From the NCBI RefSeq assembly GCF_023151555.2, contig NZ_CP100425.1:3519076-3583075 (forward strand): a stretch of DNA of 64,000 nucleotides, in the 5' to 3' direction. Within the stretch, counting starts at the first letter, position 1, and each line of letters begins with the position of its first letter. The translations under genes were made by a program, and so were the position numbers. The stretch is from Photobacterium sp. CCB-ST2H9 (GTDB taxonomy: Bacteria > Pseudomonadota > Gammaproteobacteria > Enterobacterales > Vibrionaceae). A model generated the notes under the pieces. That model was not told the DNA's origin. It was given only the letters and a program-made list of their open reading frames with translations, and did no database searches. Below are positions 1 to 16,137 of this stretch, in pieces.

Positions 1-671
<671 letters not shown>

Positions 672-722
672 CGTTGACTTTCAATGCTTTAGCGCGTTTC
701 GCTTCAGCAAGTCAGGACGCGT

Positions 723-750
723 ATATTACGCTTCCCTCATTTGAAGTCAA
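723..750 (-). promoter_or_regulatory. rrn promoter of the second (partial) operon
   Basis: On the minus strand TTGACT (745-750) and TAATAT (723-728) are separated by 16 bp. This is the spacing seen at the two rrn promoters at 6079-6106 and 6191-6218. It sits between the 5S terminator of the preceding operon and the 16S leader, so the downstream operon can be transcribed on its own. I did not find a second (P1-like) promoter here. Confidence 0.7.
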
Positions 751-846
751 GACAAAATTTTCATCTTTTTTCGTCCCGGTCCGCGACCGGTCAAAAAGCA
801 AAAACTCTGTGTTGACTCCGCTCACGAAGCATTCACTCCGGAGCGA

Positions 847-873
847 AGAAAAAGCCCGTCCGCGACGGGCTTC
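847..873 (-). terminator. Rho-independent terminator of the complete rrn operon
   Basis: AAGCCCGTC (852-860) and GACGGGCTT (864-872) form a 9-bp stem with a 3-nt loop. On the minus strand the stem is followed by a U-rich run (TTTTTCTTC). It lies just after the 5S 3' end. Confidence 0.9.
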
Positions 874-884
874 TCAAATAGGGA

Positions 885-1002
885 GCCTGGCGATGTCCTA
901 CTCTCACATGGGGAGACCCCACACTACCATCGGCGCTGCTGCGTTTCACGTCTGAGTTCGGCATGGGATCAGGTGGTTCCACAGCGCTATGGTCGCCAGG
1001 CA
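885..1002 (-). rRNA. rrf: 5S rRNA
   Basis: This is the reverse complement of a ~118-nt 5S rRNA. On the minus strand it starts TGCCTGGCGACCATAGCG and ends near GGACATCGCCAGGC, with the usual complementary termini. It follows the 23S by ~95 bp and ends just before an intrinsic terminator. No tRNA is seen between 23S and 5S or after the 5S. Confidence 0.95.
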
Positions 1003-1096
1003 AAATTTGTTCAACAATCTTGGAAAAATCTGACTAGGTTCTCAGCACATCATTCAAGTGCTCATGGAGTCCGTACTTAAAACCCCTTGGGTGTTG

Positions 1097-3982
<2,886 letters not shown>

Positions 3983-4306
3983 ATACAACCCCAAGAGGTT
4001 TCGTATGTTCAAACAACCAAGGTTTGATTTATTTCGCCGGACTCACTTTGCTTTCACTTTTCAAAAGTGAAGACAAAAAATACAAGACACTTGAATGTGT
4101 TTTGCTTGAGAACTCTGTTTCTTTCGAAACAGTTTGATTCAATCTCAAAGATTGAATTTACTAGTCAGCTTTCCAGATTGTTAAAGAGCATTAAAGCAAA
4201 CAGCTTTAATCAATAGCGTGTGCCATTCATTAAGGCTTTCTGCTTTTCTTTGAACGATTTCACCAGGCAATCTGTGTGGACACTGCGAAACAACGCAGTC
4301 TTTAGG
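3983..4306 (-). other. 16S-23S internal transcribed spacer without tRNA
   Basis: The ~324-bp spacer has no tRNA-like sequence: I see no GGTTCGA-type T-loop or cloverleaf on either strand. It does carry a boxA-like TGCTCTTTAACAAT on the minus strand at 4177-4190, as 16S-23S spacers usually do. Several short inverted repeats probably form the RNase III processing stems. Operons lacking spacer tRNAs are known in Vibrionaceae. Confidence 0.8.
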
Positions 4307-6030
<1,724 letters not shown>

Positions 6031-6078
6031 CTTTGTTTCTCGTTAAGCCTTGTGACTCAACTCTCGAAACGGGCGGCC

Positions 6079-6106
6079 ATTCTATCGAATCAAAAGTCAG
6101 TGTCAA
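6079..6106 (-). promoter_or_regulatory. rrn promoter P2 (complete operon)
   Basis: The minus strand has TTGACA (6101-6106), a 16-bp spacer and TAGAAT (6079-6084). It is the promoter nearer the 16S in a tandem pair. Confidence 0.8.
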
Positions 6107-6190
6107 ACACTTTTTTCAATTTAATTTCTTGCCGCTTACCTTTCCGTACCGAACCGCTTTGCTGCCGTTCCTCCGTGTCGGTGAGGCGGC

Positions 6191-6218
6191 ATTATAGAGA
6201 GTTCGATCACATTGGCAA
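6191..6218 (-). promoter_or_regulatory. rrn promoter P1 (complete operon)
   Basis: The minus strand has TTGCCA (6213-6218), a 16-bp spacer and TATAAT (6191-6196), then a GC-rich discriminator (GCCGCC). A 16-bp spacer with a GC-rich discriminator is typical of stringently controlled rRNA promoters. The stretch 5858-6354 holds only this rrn control region and the start region of yrdA. Confidence 0.8.
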
Positions 6219-6354
6219 TAGCGAATTTGAAATAAATTCGTCATTTTTGTTTAAGCGCGCATTATTCACACAACATCACAATTTTTCGATGGTATAAACA
6301 CCGGAGAACTCGCAAATTCAGTGAACATGCTCCGCAATAACCTGAGGTACTGCA

Positions 6355-6897
6355 ATGCAAAACTCACTTCGCCCTTATCAGGGCATACGCCCAACAGTGG
6401 GGCAACAAGTTTATATCGACGCTTCCGCCGTTCTGGTTGGTGACATTCATTTAGCCGACCACAGCAGCATCTGGCCATTGGTTGCTGCACGCGGAGACGT
6501 CAACTACATCAAGATAGGTGAACGCACCAATATACAGGACGGCACTGTTTTACATGTCACCCGTAAGAGCGGTGCCAAACCGGATGGTCATCCCTTAATT
6601 ATTGGCGATGATGTGACAATTGGCCACAAAGCAATGCTGCATGGCTGCCAAGTCGGGAACCGGGTACTGGTTGGTATGGGTGCTATTCTGCTGGACGGTG
6701 CAATGATCGAAGACGATGTGATTATCGGGGCAGGGACATTAGTGCCACCCGGAAAAGTTCTGGAAAGCGGATACTTGTATGTCGGAAGCCCAGCCAAACA
6801 GGCAAGGCCGCTCACAGATGCGGAACGCGCCTTCCTGCCGCAATCGGCGGACAATTATGTTCGGCTGAAAGATGAGTATCTGAATGAAGCCGAATGA
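6355..6897 (+). CDS. yrdA: Gamma-carbonic anhydrase family protein YrdA
   Basis: A 180-aa cytoplasmic protein of the left-handed beta-helix (hexapeptide repeat) family. Repeats of the type [VI]-G-x-x-x-x run from about residue 10 to 155. His67, His91 and His96 (LHVT and IGHKAMLHG) fit the three zinc ligands of gamma-class carbonic anhydrases. Enzymatic activity is not proven for YrdA-type members, so the reaction (CO2 hydration) is inferred from the family. The start has a purine-rich upstream stretch (CCTGAGGTACTGCA). It ends 2 bp from the convergent yrdB, the pairing also seen in E. coli beside aroE. Confidence 0.92.
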   Translation: MQNSLRPYQGIRPTVGQQVYIDASAVLVGDIHLADHSSIWPLVAARGDVNYIKIGERTNIQDGTVLHVTRKSGAKPDGHPLIIGDDVTIGHKAMLHGCQVGNRVLVGMGAILLDGAMIEDDVIIGAGTLVPPGKVLESGYLYVGSPAKQARPLTDAERAFLPQSADNYVRLKDEYLNEAE

Positions 6898-6899
6898 CT

Positions 6900-7163
6900 T
6901 CAATCGATCATCACGTCGCCATCCTGATTAAAATCTTCATCATCAATCAGAGATTCAGCAAGCTCCTCCAAATCGAAGCGACAGCTGTTAAAGGCGGTTA
7001 ATATAGCCGCCTCATCCGTCAGCACTTCACCGGTCTGCTTTTCTAGCCATGCCAGACGCACCCAGCAACGGATCAGCGCACCGGCCTGCTGCGCAGGAAA
7101 ACATACCGCCTGACGCTCGCTGTCCCAAGTTTGGATATCAGCGAATAAGATGTCTTGATTCAT
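6900..7163 (-). CDS. yrdB: DUF1488 family protein YrdB
   Basis: An 87-aa acidic, soluble protein matching the DUF1488/YrdB family of unknown function by sequence style (WDSERQAVCFPAQQAGALIRCWV) and by position directly after aroE. No catalytic motif is visible. It is transcribed with aroE (9-bp gap) and probably with hemF and tsaC. The acidic C-terminus (DDEDFNQDGDVMID) is a notable compositional feature. Confidence 0.85.
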   Translation of the reverse strand: MNQDILFADIQTWDSERQAVCFPAQQAGALIRCWVRLAWLEKQTGEVLTDEAAILTAFNSCRFDLEELAESLIDDEDFNQDGDVMID

Positions 7164-7172
7164 AGTGACCCA

Positions 7173-8012
7173 CTATTTTACTTGCAGTGTACGACGAAGT
7201 TCACGCAATACCTGTTCTGTTCCGGGGCGGATACCCCGCCACAAGAGAAAACTTTCAGCCGCCTGGCCCACCAGCATTCCAAGTCCGTCTATCACTTGAC
7301 CTGCACCGAGTTCAGCCGCCCACTGGTTGAAGGTCGTTTCCTCCGGCCCATAGACCATGTCGTAACAAACCAGGCCAGGATGAACCAAAGCAGCAGGAAT
7401 ACCAGGGAGTGACTGACTCAGACTGGCGGATGTCGAGTTGATAATCAGATCAAAATGCTGATCAGCAGATAAAGCATCAAGTGCGTTTGCAGAAACCTTT
7501 CCGTGCGAGGCAAACAACGCGGCCAGTGCTTCAGCTTTGGAAAGGGTACGGTTGGTCACCGTCAGGCTGGCAGGTTCCTGAGCCAGCAAAGGCAGAATCA
7601 CGCCGCGGGCAGCACCACCGGCGCCCACCAGCAGGATGCGCTTGCCTTTCATCTCAACCTGATTGCGCAGCAAGTCCTGCACCAAACCTTCACCATCAGT
7701 GTTATCACCAAGGATCCCGCCGTCATCCAGCTTTTTTAAGGTATTGACCGCACCCGCCAGACGGGCACGTTCAGTCAGCTGCGTCGCATAGCTAAAAGCC
7801 TGCTCTTTAAAAGGAACCGTGATATTGCAGCCACGGCCGCCACCGGCAAAGAACTGACTGGCTGCTGCCTGAAAGCCATCCAGCGGCACCAATTGCGCTT
7901 CGTATGTCATCTCCTGAGCGGTCTGACGCGCAAACAGCGTATGAATGAAAGGCGATTTACTCTGGGCAATCGGGTTGCCGAACACAACGTATTTATCCGC
8001 GTCCTGACTCAT
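7173..8012 (-). CDS. aroE: Shikimate dehydrogenase (NADP+)
   Basis: A 279-aa enzyme that reduces 3-dehydroshikimate to shikimate in the common aromatic pathway. The N-terminal substrate domain has the SKSP motif (residues 18-21) and NITVPFK with the catalytic Lys69. The NADP-binding Rossmann motif GAGGAARG lies near residue 130. Length agrees with E. coli AroE (272 aa). It lies between hemF (46-bp gap) and yrdB and ends with the expected C-terminal helix. Confidence 0.96.
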   Translation of the reverse strand: MSQDADKYVVFGNPIAQSKSPFIHTLFARQTAQEMTYEAQLVPLDGFQAAASQFFAGGGRGCNITVPFKEQAFSYATQLTERARLAGAVNTLKKLDDGGILGDNTDGEGLVQDLLRNQVEMKGKRILLVGAGGAARGVILPLLAQEPASLTVTNRTLSKAEALAALFASHGKVSANALDALSADQHFDLIINSTSASLSQSLPGIPAALVHPGLVCYDMVYGPEETTFNQWAAELGAGQVIDGLGMLVGQAAESFLLWRGIRPGTEQVLRELRRTLQVK

Positions 8013-8058
8013 GGCTGCAATTTCTTCCTTAACTTAAAGTTGCTTTCTTCTGTCTGGA

Positions 8059-9526
<1,468 letters not shown>

Positions 9527-9637
9527 ACTATCCTCAATGTGTTGTCGCCGGATCAATGCGATGGCGACGGCTGATTTTCACTGGCTGCTATTTTAACCGA
9601 ATCCCAGCGAACTGCACCTATTGCGCACCAGAGCGCG

Positions 9638-9653
9638 ACGCAAACGTTTTCCT
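9638..9653 (+). promoter_or_regulatory. PurR operator of purEK
   Basis: ACGCAAACGTTTTCCT matches the PurR consensus (ANGCAANCGNTTNCNT) at every defined position. It overlaps the probable -35 region of the purEK promoter, whose TATAAT is at 9670-9675. This predicts repression by PurR with hypoxanthine or guanine. Confidence 0.9.
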
Positions 9654-9669
9654 TAAGGAAAAATCTCCG

Positions 9670-9675
9670 TATAAT
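9670..9675 (+). promoter_or_regulatory. -10 element of the purEK promoter
   Basis: A perfect TATAAT with a GC-rich discriminator lies about 48 bp before purE. The -35 (around TTTTCC, 9647-9652) is poor and lies within the PurR operator. Confidence 0.75.
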
Positions 9676-9723
9676 GCGCCGCAAACCCTCTTGCCTGATT
9701 AACATGACCCTAAGGAGTTCGGG

Positions 9724-10212
9724 ATGAAAGTCGGTATTATTATGGGCTCAAAATCTGACTGGCCAACCATGCAACACGCAGCTGAAATGCTGGATCGCTT
9801 TAATATTGCGTACGAAACCCGTGTGGTTTCCGCACACCGGACTCCACACCTGCTGGCTGAATATGCCGAAACCGCTCATCAGCGTGGTCTTTCAGTGATT
9901 ATCGCAGGTGCCGGCGGCGCTGCACATCTGCCGGGCATGACTGCCGCATTCACCAGTCTGCCGGTCCTGGGCGTCCCGGTGCAGTCCCGCGCCCTGAAAG
10001 GCATGGATTCCCTGCTGTCGATTGTACAAATGCCCAAAGGGGTTGCTGTCGGCACATTAGCTATCGGGGAAGCCGGTGCAGCCAATGCCGGCCTCTTGGC
10101 AGCCCAGATTATCGGTACCCAGGATGCAACAGTCATGGCCGCTATTGATGCATTCCGTAAAGAACAGACCGACACCGTCCTGAGCCAGCCGGATCCATCT
10201 GAGGACGCATAA
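9724..10212 (+). CDS. purE: N5-carboxyaminoimidazole ribonucleotide mutase
   Basis: A 162-aa class I PurE that moves the carboxylate of N5-CAIR to C4, giving CAIR in purine synthesis. The GSKSDWPTM phosphate-binding motif is at residues 8-16, VVSAHRTP near 40, and [11 protein letters not shown] near 62-73. The start has a strong TAAGGAG site. purK follows after 2 bp, so the two consecutive enzymes are co-expressed under PurR control. Confidence 0.97.
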   Translation: MKVGIIMGSKSDWPTMQHAAEMLDRFNIAYETRVVSAHRTPHLLAEYAETAHQRGLSVIIAGAGGAAHLPGMTAAFTSLPVLGVPVQSRALKGMDSLLSIVQMPKGVAVGTLAIGEAGAANAGLLAAQIIGTQDATVMAAIDAFRKEQTDTVLSQPDPSEDA

Positions 10213-10214
10213 CC

Positions 10215-11336
10215 ATGAAGAAGGTTCTGGTACTGGGCGCGGGTCAGCTGGCCCGCATGATGGCACTGGCTGGTGCTCCCTTGAATATCGAAGTCATGGC
10301 CTATGACGTGAATAACGGTCAGGTCGTCCATCCGCTGACGCTGGCACCGGTGCTGTCCGGACTGAACAATGCCATCGGTTATGCTGATGTCATTACCGCT
10401 GAATTTGAGCATGTACCGCATGATGTGCTGGATGCCTGCGAGGCCAGCGGTAAACTCAAACCCAATGCAGCCGCCATCAAAGCCGGTGGCGACCGCAGGA
10501 TTGAAAAAGCTCTGCTGGATCAGGCTGGCGTGGCCAATGCCAGATACCAGTTGATCAGCACAGAAGCAGATTTGGCGCTGGCTGCAGAAACGATCGGCCT
10601 GCCACTGGTGCTGAAAAGCGCACTGGGCGGCTATGACGGGAAAGGTCAGTGGCGCCTGAAAACAACGGAGCAGATCCCGGCCATCTGGCAGGACATTGCC
10701 GATTTCCTGACCCACGCACCGGAACAATCTATTGTTGCAGAGGCTTTTGTCCCTTTTCAGCGCGAAGTGTCGATGATCGGTGCGCGGAATGCAGCGGGAG
10801 ATACCGCCATCTATCCGCTGACTGAAAACGTTCATACCGACGGCGTGCTCAGCCGCTCTCTGGCACTGGAAGAGCAGGGGGCTTTACAACAGCAAGCGGA
10901 GATGATGTTCAACGCCGTCGCTGCAACCCTGGATTATGTCGGCGTCCTCGCCATTGAGTTCTTTGACGTGAACGGCCAGCTGCTGATCAATGAAATTGCC
11001 CCGAGAGTACATAACTCGGGCCACTGGACGCAGCAAGGTGCAGATACCTGCCAGTTTGAGAACCACCTGCGGGCGGTCTGCGATCTGCCTCTGGGCAGCA
11101 CAACACAGACTCGCAGCACAGTGATGCTCAATATTCTGGGAGAAGATACACTGCCGGCGGCGGTTCTCACCATTCCGGGCTGCCATCTCCACTGGTACGG
11201 AAAGGAAAAACGTCCGGGCCGTAAGATGGGCCACATCAATGTCACTGCAGCCAGTCATCCTGAACTGGTGCAGACACTGAACCAACTGGCTCAGATACTG
11301 CCTGCTGACAGTTTCCCGGTGGTCCGCCTCGGCTAA
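10215..11336 (+). CDS. purK: N5-carboxyaminoimidazole ribonucleotide synthase
   Basis: A 373-aa ATP-grasp enzyme that carboxylates AIR with ATP and bicarbonate to give N5-CAIR, the substrate of PurE next door. The N-terminal GAGQLARMM motif, the ATP-grasp loop GGYDGKGQW (about residue 137) and the metal-binding region [15 protein letters not shown] (about 258-272) are all present. Length is close to E. coli PurK (355). It ends 20 bp before a bidirectional terminator. Confidence 0.97.
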   Translation: MKKVLVLGAGQLARMMALAGAPLNIEVMAYDVNNGQVVHPLTLAPVLSGLNNAIGYADVITAEFEHVPHDVLDACEASGKLKPNAAAIKAGGDRRIEKALLDQAGVANARYQLISTEADLALAAETIGLPLVLKSALGGYDGKGQWRLKTTEQIPAIWQDIADFLTHAPEQSIVAEAFVPFQREVSMIGARNAAGDTAIYPLTENVHTDGVLSRSLALEEQGALQQQAEMMFNAVAATLDYVGVLAIEFFDVNGQLLINEIAPRVHNSGHWTQQGADTCQFENHLRAVCDLPLGSTTQTRSTVMLNILGEDTLPAAVLTIPGCHLHWYGKEKRPGRKMGHINVTAASHPELVQTLNQLAQILPADSFPVVRLG

Positions 11337-11355
11337 ACCCTTTCCCCTGATATGT

Positions 11356-11380
11356 AAAAAGCCAGCAGAGCTGGCTTTTT
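11356..11380. terminator. Bidirectional terminator between purK and yrdD
   Basis: AAAAAGCCAGC-AGA-GCTGGCTTTTT is a perfect inverted repeat flanked by A and T runs. It can terminate purEK rightward and the yrdD operon leftward. Confidence 0.92.
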
Positions 11381-11382
11381 CT

Positions 11383-11973
11383 TTAAATGTCATCCGCCTC
11401 AGAGGACGGCGTCGTTTCCGGTTCCGACTGATAATGACCGCATTTCCGATCGGCACACTGCAGTTTAGTGCCCCGGGCCAGCTTCTTCTCGATCAGCAAG
11501 CCGAAACCGCATTGCTCACAATGGCCGGGAACCGGCTGAAAATTGATCGCAAACCGGCAGGACGGATACTGATCACAGGCATAGAAGCGCTTGCCGTACC
11601 GGGATTTTCGCTCAACCAAATGTCCTGTTTTACACTCAGGACAAGTCATGTGGGTCTCTTCGGCCTTCTTCTCGGGCGAAGCCAGATAGTGGCAAGCCGG
11701 ATACGCACTGCAGCCAATAAACATTCCGTAGCGGCCCTGGCGCAACACCAGCTCGCTGCCACAATCCGGACATGGCTGTCCCAGAGGTTTTACGATATGG
11801 CCGTCATTATGGTGCAAAGGCTTGATATAATCGCAAGCCGGGTATGCACTGCATCCCAGAAACGGACCATGTTTTCCGTGCCGTATGAACAGAGCCGCCC
11901 CGCATTGTGGGCAGGGCGTCTCATTGTGAGCAGGGTGGGTTGAAAACAATTCAGGATTAATCTTACTGGCCAT
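11383..11973 (-). CDS. yrdD: Topoisomerase-type zinc-ribbon DNA-binding protein YrdD
   Basis: A 196-aa protein made of four consecutive zinc ribbons like those at the C-terminus of topoisomerase I. The modules begin CPQCG, CPDCG, CPECK and CEQCG. The first three close with C-x-x-x-P-x-C-type halves (GCSAYPAC, GCSAYPAC, ACDQYPSC) and the last with CADRKC. Stand-alone members lack the topoisomerase catalytic domain, so single-stranded nucleic-acid binding is the only function that can be inferred. It is followed upstream by smg (32-bp gap) in the conserved dprA-smg-yrdD cluster. Confidence 0.92.
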   Translation of the reverse strand: MASKINPELFSTHPAHNETPCPQCGAALFIRHGKHGPFLGCSAYPACDYIKPLHHNDGHIVKPLGQPCPDCGSELVLRQGRYGMFIGCSAYPACHYLASPEKKAEETHMTCPECKTGHLVERKSRYGKRFYACDQYPSCRFAINFQPVPGHCEQCGFGLLIEKKLARGTKLQCADRKCGHYQSEPETTPSSEADDI

Positions 11974-12005
11974 ACGTCAGGCCTTATCTCCTGTGAAAGT
12001 GGCGA

Positions 12006-12479
12006 TTAATGCAGATAGCCGTCTTCTGCGCCGTACAGCAATTCTTCCATCTGGCTGTAGGCACTTTCGTTACCTGGTGCATTAAAGAGCACCATCAGAA
12101 TAATCCACTTCAGATCATCGAGCACAAATTCGGCAGTTTCCAGCTCCATCACCCGGTCAATGACCATTTCGCGCGTTTCAGAGCTCAGCACATGGATCTG
12201 CTCAAGGTAGGTCAGAAAACCACGGCAGGCGACGTCCAGACGGTTCATCTCTTCCAGGGTATAAATACGGATTGATGTGACCGCACTGGTATTCATGTAC
12301 GGTGTGTGGTCTGTATCCTGTAATGCCGCGAGTTTCTCCAGCCAGGTCAGAGCCTTATAGATATCTTCCTGATGAAAGCCCGCACGCAGCAACTCTTCAG
12401 ACAATTCGTCCTGATCCACCATTAACTCAGCGTCGCTGTGAATATAGGTTTCAAACAGGTACATGAGTATATCCATCAT
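12006..12479 (-). CDS. smg: Smg family protein (DUF494)
   Basis: A 157-aa acidic soluble protein of the Smg/DUF494 family, exactly the E. coli length. The N-terminus ([18 protein letters not shown]) and the C-terminal segment ([17 protein letters not shown]) are characteristic. The biochemical role is unknown; it is nearly always next to dprA. The gene starts 2 bp after the dprA stop, so the pair is translationally linked. Confidence 0.92.
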   Translation of the reverse strand: MMDILMYLFETYIHSDAELMVDQDELSEELLRAGFHQEDIYKALTWLEKLAALQDTDHTPYMNTSAVTSIRIYTLEEMNRLDVACRGFLTYLEQIHVLSSETREMVIDRVMELETAEFVLDDLKWIILMVLFNAPGNESAYSQMEELLYGAEDGYLH

Positions 12480-12481
12480 GA

Positions 12482-13576
12482 CTAGCCCCTCCTCGTTCTG
12501 ATATAGCCACCGGGCACTGAAGTGACAACCCCTTGCAACTCTAACTCCAGCAGTTGCGTCATGACCTCATGAACTGGTTGTGCACAGCGTTCAGCAACCA
12601 CATCTACGGGTGTTGCTTCATTGCCTACGTTAGCCAACACCGCATTAAATGGCAATTGCTCATTTTCAGGATGTGGCAGCGATACGCTCAATTGACTACT
12701 TTTTGCACAGCGGGTGAGTATCCCCACCTCCTCAAAGATATCGACCGGACTTTCCACCAGTTTAGCACCGGATTTTATCAAGGCGTTACAACCTTTGCTT
12801 CCGGGTGCATAAATCGACCCGGGCAGAGCAAAAACATCGCGATTCTGCTCCAGCGCATAGCGAGCCGTGATCAGCGAACCGCTCTTCAGCGCGGCCTCCA
12901 CCACCAGCACGCCCACAGACAACCCGCTGATGATTCGATTACGTCGTGGAAAATGTTGCGGTCGCGGTGGCTCGGACGGCCAGAACTCTGACACCAGCGC
13001 CCCCTGTTCTGCAATTTGTGCCGCCAGTTCCCGGTGCCCGGCAGGGTAAATCCGCCCAAGACCTGAGCCCAACACAGCCACCGTAGCCCCGCCGTTTTTC
13101 AGGGCACTGTGGTGGGCATGTCCATCAACACCCAGAGCCAGACCGCTGGTCACCACATAATCAGCTGCAACCATGGCCGCGGCAAAATCCCGCGCGGCTT
13201 CCCGGCCGTCCAGACTGGCAGAGCGGCTGCCCACGATCGCCAACTGGGGTTCACTGAGCCAGCGGGGATCGCCCCGGATAAATAAAACCGGGGGCGGAGA
13301 GCTGATTTCTTTCAACAATCCGGGGTAAGCCGGATCTGTCAGCACCAGCAGATGCTGATTCTCCTGCTCACACCAGCGCAAGGCTTCACTGAGGCGCTCT
13401 GGCTTCGGATGTCTAAGCAGAGCTATCTGCGATGCTTTCAGCCCCAGAGACAACAGTGCCTGCTCCGGCATGGTCCGTAGTTCAGACACATGGCCGTGCT
13501 GTAACAGCCTCTCGATACGCTGTCCGCCCAGACCGGGGACAGCAGCTAAGGCCAACCAATCTTCGAGATGGCTCAT
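12482..13576 (-). CDS. dprA: DNA processing protein DprA
   Basis: A 364-aa protein that binds incoming single-stranded DNA and loads RecA during natural transformation. The N-terminal SAM-like/HhH region ([13 protein letters not shown]) is followed by the Rossmann-like DprA domain ([39 protein letters not shown]) and a C-terminal winged helix. The start at 13576 lies 1 nt after the stop of the upstream gene. Together with ComM at 26274 it gives the window two of the transformation genes typical of naturally competent Vibrionaceae. Confidence 0.93.
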   Translation of the reverse strand: MSHLEDWLALAAVPGLGGQRIERLLQHGHVSELRTMPEQALLSLGLKASQIALLRHPKPERLSEALRWCEQENQHLLVLTDPAYPGLLKEISSPPPVLFIRGDPRWLSEPQLAIVGSRSASLDGREAARDFAAAMVAADYVVTSGLALGVDGHAHHSALKNGGATVAVLGSGLGRIYPAGHRELAAQIAEQGALVSEFWPSEPPRPQHFPRRNRIISGLSVGVLVVEAALKSGSLITARYALEQNRDVFALPGSIYAPGSKGCNALIKSGAKLVESPVDIFEEVGILTRCAKSSQLSVSLPHPENEQLPFNAVLANVGNEATPVDVVAERCAQPVHEVMTQLLELELQGVVTSVPGGYIRTRRG

Positions 13577-13577
13577 C

Positions 13578-14261
13578 TCAGTGCGCAACCCAATGTGCCA
13601 CATCGCCGGACCGGATCGGCCCCTGACTCCGGATCACCCGGGCCAGGCTGAACTGCTCCGAGGTATTCTTCACTTCAATCTCCGCCACCAGCGGCCGCCC
13701 CAACAAACCACGTTCAATCCGCCAGCATTGCCCCGGAACTAAGCCGTGCCTGGCCCCCCGGTCCAGTACCAGCCAGTCATCCGGAGCCAGATACGTACGC
13801 GCCTGCAGTCCGCCAAGAACACGAACAGAAGATGGAGGGGTCGTGTCTGCTGCCTGCGGAAGCAATGCCGCTAACGACAGCAGACGGTCACCCGGGCGAA
13901 CTTCCTGCAGCCAATCTGTCATCAGAAGACGGCTGCCTTGCGAATCACTGTCCGTCACCCTTACCCGGGCCACCGGAAGCATCCCCCAAACATCAGCGGT
14001 TGAATGAGAGTCCGGAACCATATCACTGAACGCCCGGGTCGGGCGGAACACGCCCCATTCGCTCCCTTTCGTCAGGATTTCCCTGACCAGCAGCCCGTCG
14101 TCACCAGCCAGATACCGGCGGCTGCTCAGCACAGGGACAATCCGCGGTGCCGCATCCAGCTGCGCCGCAGAGATCAGCCGGGCCTGTGACTCAGAGGATG
14201 CCTGCAAGTCACCAGCCCATAATGCCAGACAAAGAACGCCAATCGGATCCAGTTTTCTCAT
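13578..14261 (-). CDS. Secreted protein related to the LysM protein beside dprA, without a LysM domain
   Basis: A 227-aa protein with a probable signal peptide (hydrophobic PIGVLCLALWA, then Ala-Ser residues near 20-24). The rest resembles the C-terminal part of the LysM peptidoglycan-binding protein usually encoded between dprA and def in Vibrionaceae (YLAGDDGLLVRE...EWGVFRP, MTDWLQEVRPGDRLL). Those relatives are ~350-380 aa and carry LysM directly after the signal peptide; here the mature protein starts straight at the later region. Only 271 bp separate it from divergent def, too little for a lost domain plus promoter. Function unknown; likely periplasmic. Confidence 0.75.
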   Translation of the reverse strand: MRKLDPIGVLCLALWAGDLQASSESQARLISAAQLDAAPRIVPVLSSRRYLAGDDGLLVREILTKGSEWGVFRPTRAFSDMVPDSHSTADVWGMLPVARVRVTDSDSQGSRLLMTDWLQEVRPGDRLLSLAALLPQAADTTPPSSVRVLGGLQARTYLAPDDWLVLDRGARHGLVPGQCWRIERGLLGRPLVAEIEVKNTSEQFSLARVIRSQGPIRSGDVAHWVAH

Positions 14262-14532
14262 CTTACTTTTCCTGCTTCATCATCATCGTGCCGCAGGATG
14301 TCAGAGCTTTTTTCCGCTCGTCACCTCAGTCACGCCCCAGATCATTGCGGTTGCGGCTGGAGTCGCGCTTTCGGGTCATCATTTCAGCCCGCTTTCTTCT
14401 TTCTAACGGTCCGCTTCACAGCTGACAGCGCAACAGGGCCGAACGGCAAAGCTGTTCATTAAGGTCGAAAATGACTAGAATTAGAGCAAATACAGTTATT
14501 CTCCTTTTATATCTCTATTTTTACGGGAATCT

Positions 14533-15042
14533 ATGTCTGTTCTAAACGTGTTAACTTTCCCTGATGAGCGCCTGCGCACGGTTGCTAAACCCGTCGAAGC
14601 GGTCACACCAGAAATCCAGAAAATCGTCGATGACATGCTGGAAACCATGTATGACGAAGATGGTATCGGTCTGGCGGCCACCCAGGTGGATTTTCATCAG
14701 CGAATCGTAGTCATTGATATCTCGGAAGAACGCAATCAGCCGATGGTGCTGATTAACCCTGAAATTCTGGAAAAACGCGGCGAAGACGGTATTGAAGAAG
14801 GCTGCCTGTCTGTGCCGGGCGCCCGTGCCCTTGTGCCGCGTGCTGCTGAAGTCATCGTTCGCGCGCTGGACCGTGACGGCAAGGAATTCACCTTCGAGGC
14901 CGACGACCTGCTAGCTATCTGTGTGCAGCACGAGCTGGACCATCTGGCCGGAAAACTGTTCGTCGATTACCTGTCGCCGCTCAAACGCCAGCGCATCCAG
15001 AAGAAACTGGAAAAAATGAAGCGTTACCAAGAGAAAGTCTGA
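14533..15042 (+). CDS. def: Peptide deformylase
   Basis: A 169-aa Fe2+-dependent enzyme that removes the formyl group from nascent proteins. All three class I motifs are present: GIGLAATQ (44-51), EGCLS with metal ligand Cys91, and HELDH (about 133-137) with the two His ligands and catalytic Glu. It heads the operon def-fmt-rsmB-trkA-trkH; fmt, which adds the formyl group to tRNA, follows by 15 bp. Confidence 0.98.
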   Translation: MSVLNVLTFPDERLRTVAKPVEAVTPEIQKIVDDMLETMYDEDGIGLAATQVDFHQRIVVIDISEERNQPMVLINPEILEKRGEDGIEEGCLSVPGARALVPRAAEVIVRALDRDGKEFTFEADDLLAICVQHELDHLAGKLFVDYLSPLKRQRIQKKLEKMKRYQEKV

Positions 15043-15057
15043 TCAGCCGAGGTTATC

Positions 15058-16002
15058 TTGAGTCAACCCTTACGTATCGTATTTGCTGGTACACCTGATT
15101 TCGCCGCCCGTCATCTGGCGGCGTTATTGTCTTCTCAGCATGAAGTCATTGCCGTCTACACCCGTCAGGACCAGCCTGCCGGTCGCGGTAAAAAACTCAC
15201 GGCCAGCCCGGTCAAAAATCTGGCGCTGGAGCATCAAATTCCTGTTTATCAGCCGAAGACCCTGCGTGACGAAACAGCCCAGCAGGAGCTGGCAGCGCTG
15301 AATGCCGACATCATGGTCGTGGTAGCCTACGGATTGATCCTGCCGAAAGTCGTGCTAGAGACACCGCGTCTGGGCTGTATCAATGTACACGGTTCAATTC
15401 TGCCGCGCTGGCGGGGTGCAGCACCGATCCAGCGCTCAATCTGGGCCGGCGATGCTGAAACCGGTGTCACCATCATGCAGATGGATGAAGGGCTGGATAC
15501 CGGCGATATGCTCAATATCGCCACACTGCCAATTGAATCGACCGATACCAGCGCGACCCTGTATGGCAAGCTGGCTGAGCTGGGTCCGCAGGCACTGCTG
15601 ACCTGTCTGGATGATATTGCGGCTGGCCGGGCTGTGCCTCAGAAGCAGAACGACGAGCAGGCCAACTATGCTGAAAAGCTCAGCAAGGACGAAGCAAAAA
15701 TCGACTGGTCGATGGATGCCGCAGCGATTGAACGTTGCATTCGTGCCTTCAACCCATGGCCCATGAGCTTTTTTGAAGTAGCGGAGCAAAACGTCAAAGT
15801 CTGGCAGGCCGAAGTTGAAGCCGATAACCAGGGCCAGGTACCCGGCACGATTTTATCTGCCGACAAGCAGGGCATTGTTGTCGCGACCGGCAAAGGCGCG
15901 CTGCGACTGGTCCAGCTTCAGCCACCGGGTAAAAAAGCCATGGCGGCCCAGGATCTGCTGAACTCCCGCCGCGAGTGGTTTACGCCGGGTACCGTGCTGT
16001 AA
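15058..16002 (+). CDS. fmt: Methionyl-tRNA formyltransferase
   Basis: A 314-aa enzyme using 10-formyl-THF to formylate Met-tRNA(fMet). The formyltransferase motif [18 protein letters not shown] (about residues 106-123) and the C-terminal tRNA-binding domain (after about 205) are present. Translation starts at TTG ([17 protein letters not shown]), since no ATG is available before the conserved N-terminus. It is followed by an intrinsic terminator that may lower expression of rsmB and the trk genes. Confidence 0.97.
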   Translation: MSQPLRIVFAGTPDFAARHLAALLSSQHEVIAVYTRQDQPAGRGKKLTASPVKNLALEHQIPVYQPKTLRDETAQQELAALNADIMVVVAYGLILPKVVLETPRLGCINVHGSILPRWRGAAPIQRSIWAGDAETGVTIMQMDEGLDTGDMLNIATLPIESTDTSATLYGKLAELGPQALLTCLDDIAAGRAVPQKQNDEQANYAEKLSKDEAKIDWSMDAAAIERCIRAFNPWPMSFFEVAEQNVKVWQAEVEADNQGQVPGTILSADKQGIVVATGKGALRLVQLQPPGKKAMAAQDLLNSRREWFTPGTVL

Positions 16003-16024
16003 TCTCCGGTTTCGGATCATCATC

Positions 16025-16067
16025 AGCCAGTGAACAGAATATCTGACTGTTTCACTGGCTTTTTCTT
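16025..16067 (+). terminator. Intrinsic terminator after fmt
   Basis: AGCCAGTGAA (16025-16034) pairs perfectly with TTCACTGGCT (16051-16060). A further CAG/CTG extends the stem around a single bulge, and TTTTCTTT follows. It lies between fmt and rsmB, so rsmB-trkAH may depend on read-through or its own promoter. Confidence 0.8.
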
Positions 16068-16137
16068 TCGCCGCTCCGGCGGCAGGATGGCAGTCAAACC
16101 ACTGGCATCCGGTAGTCATCAAGTCAGGAACACACTC

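Noticed and set aside
3983..4306. tRNA-Ile/Ala or tRNA-Glu gene in the 16S-23S spacer
   Set aside because: No cloverleaf or T-loop sequence found on either strand.
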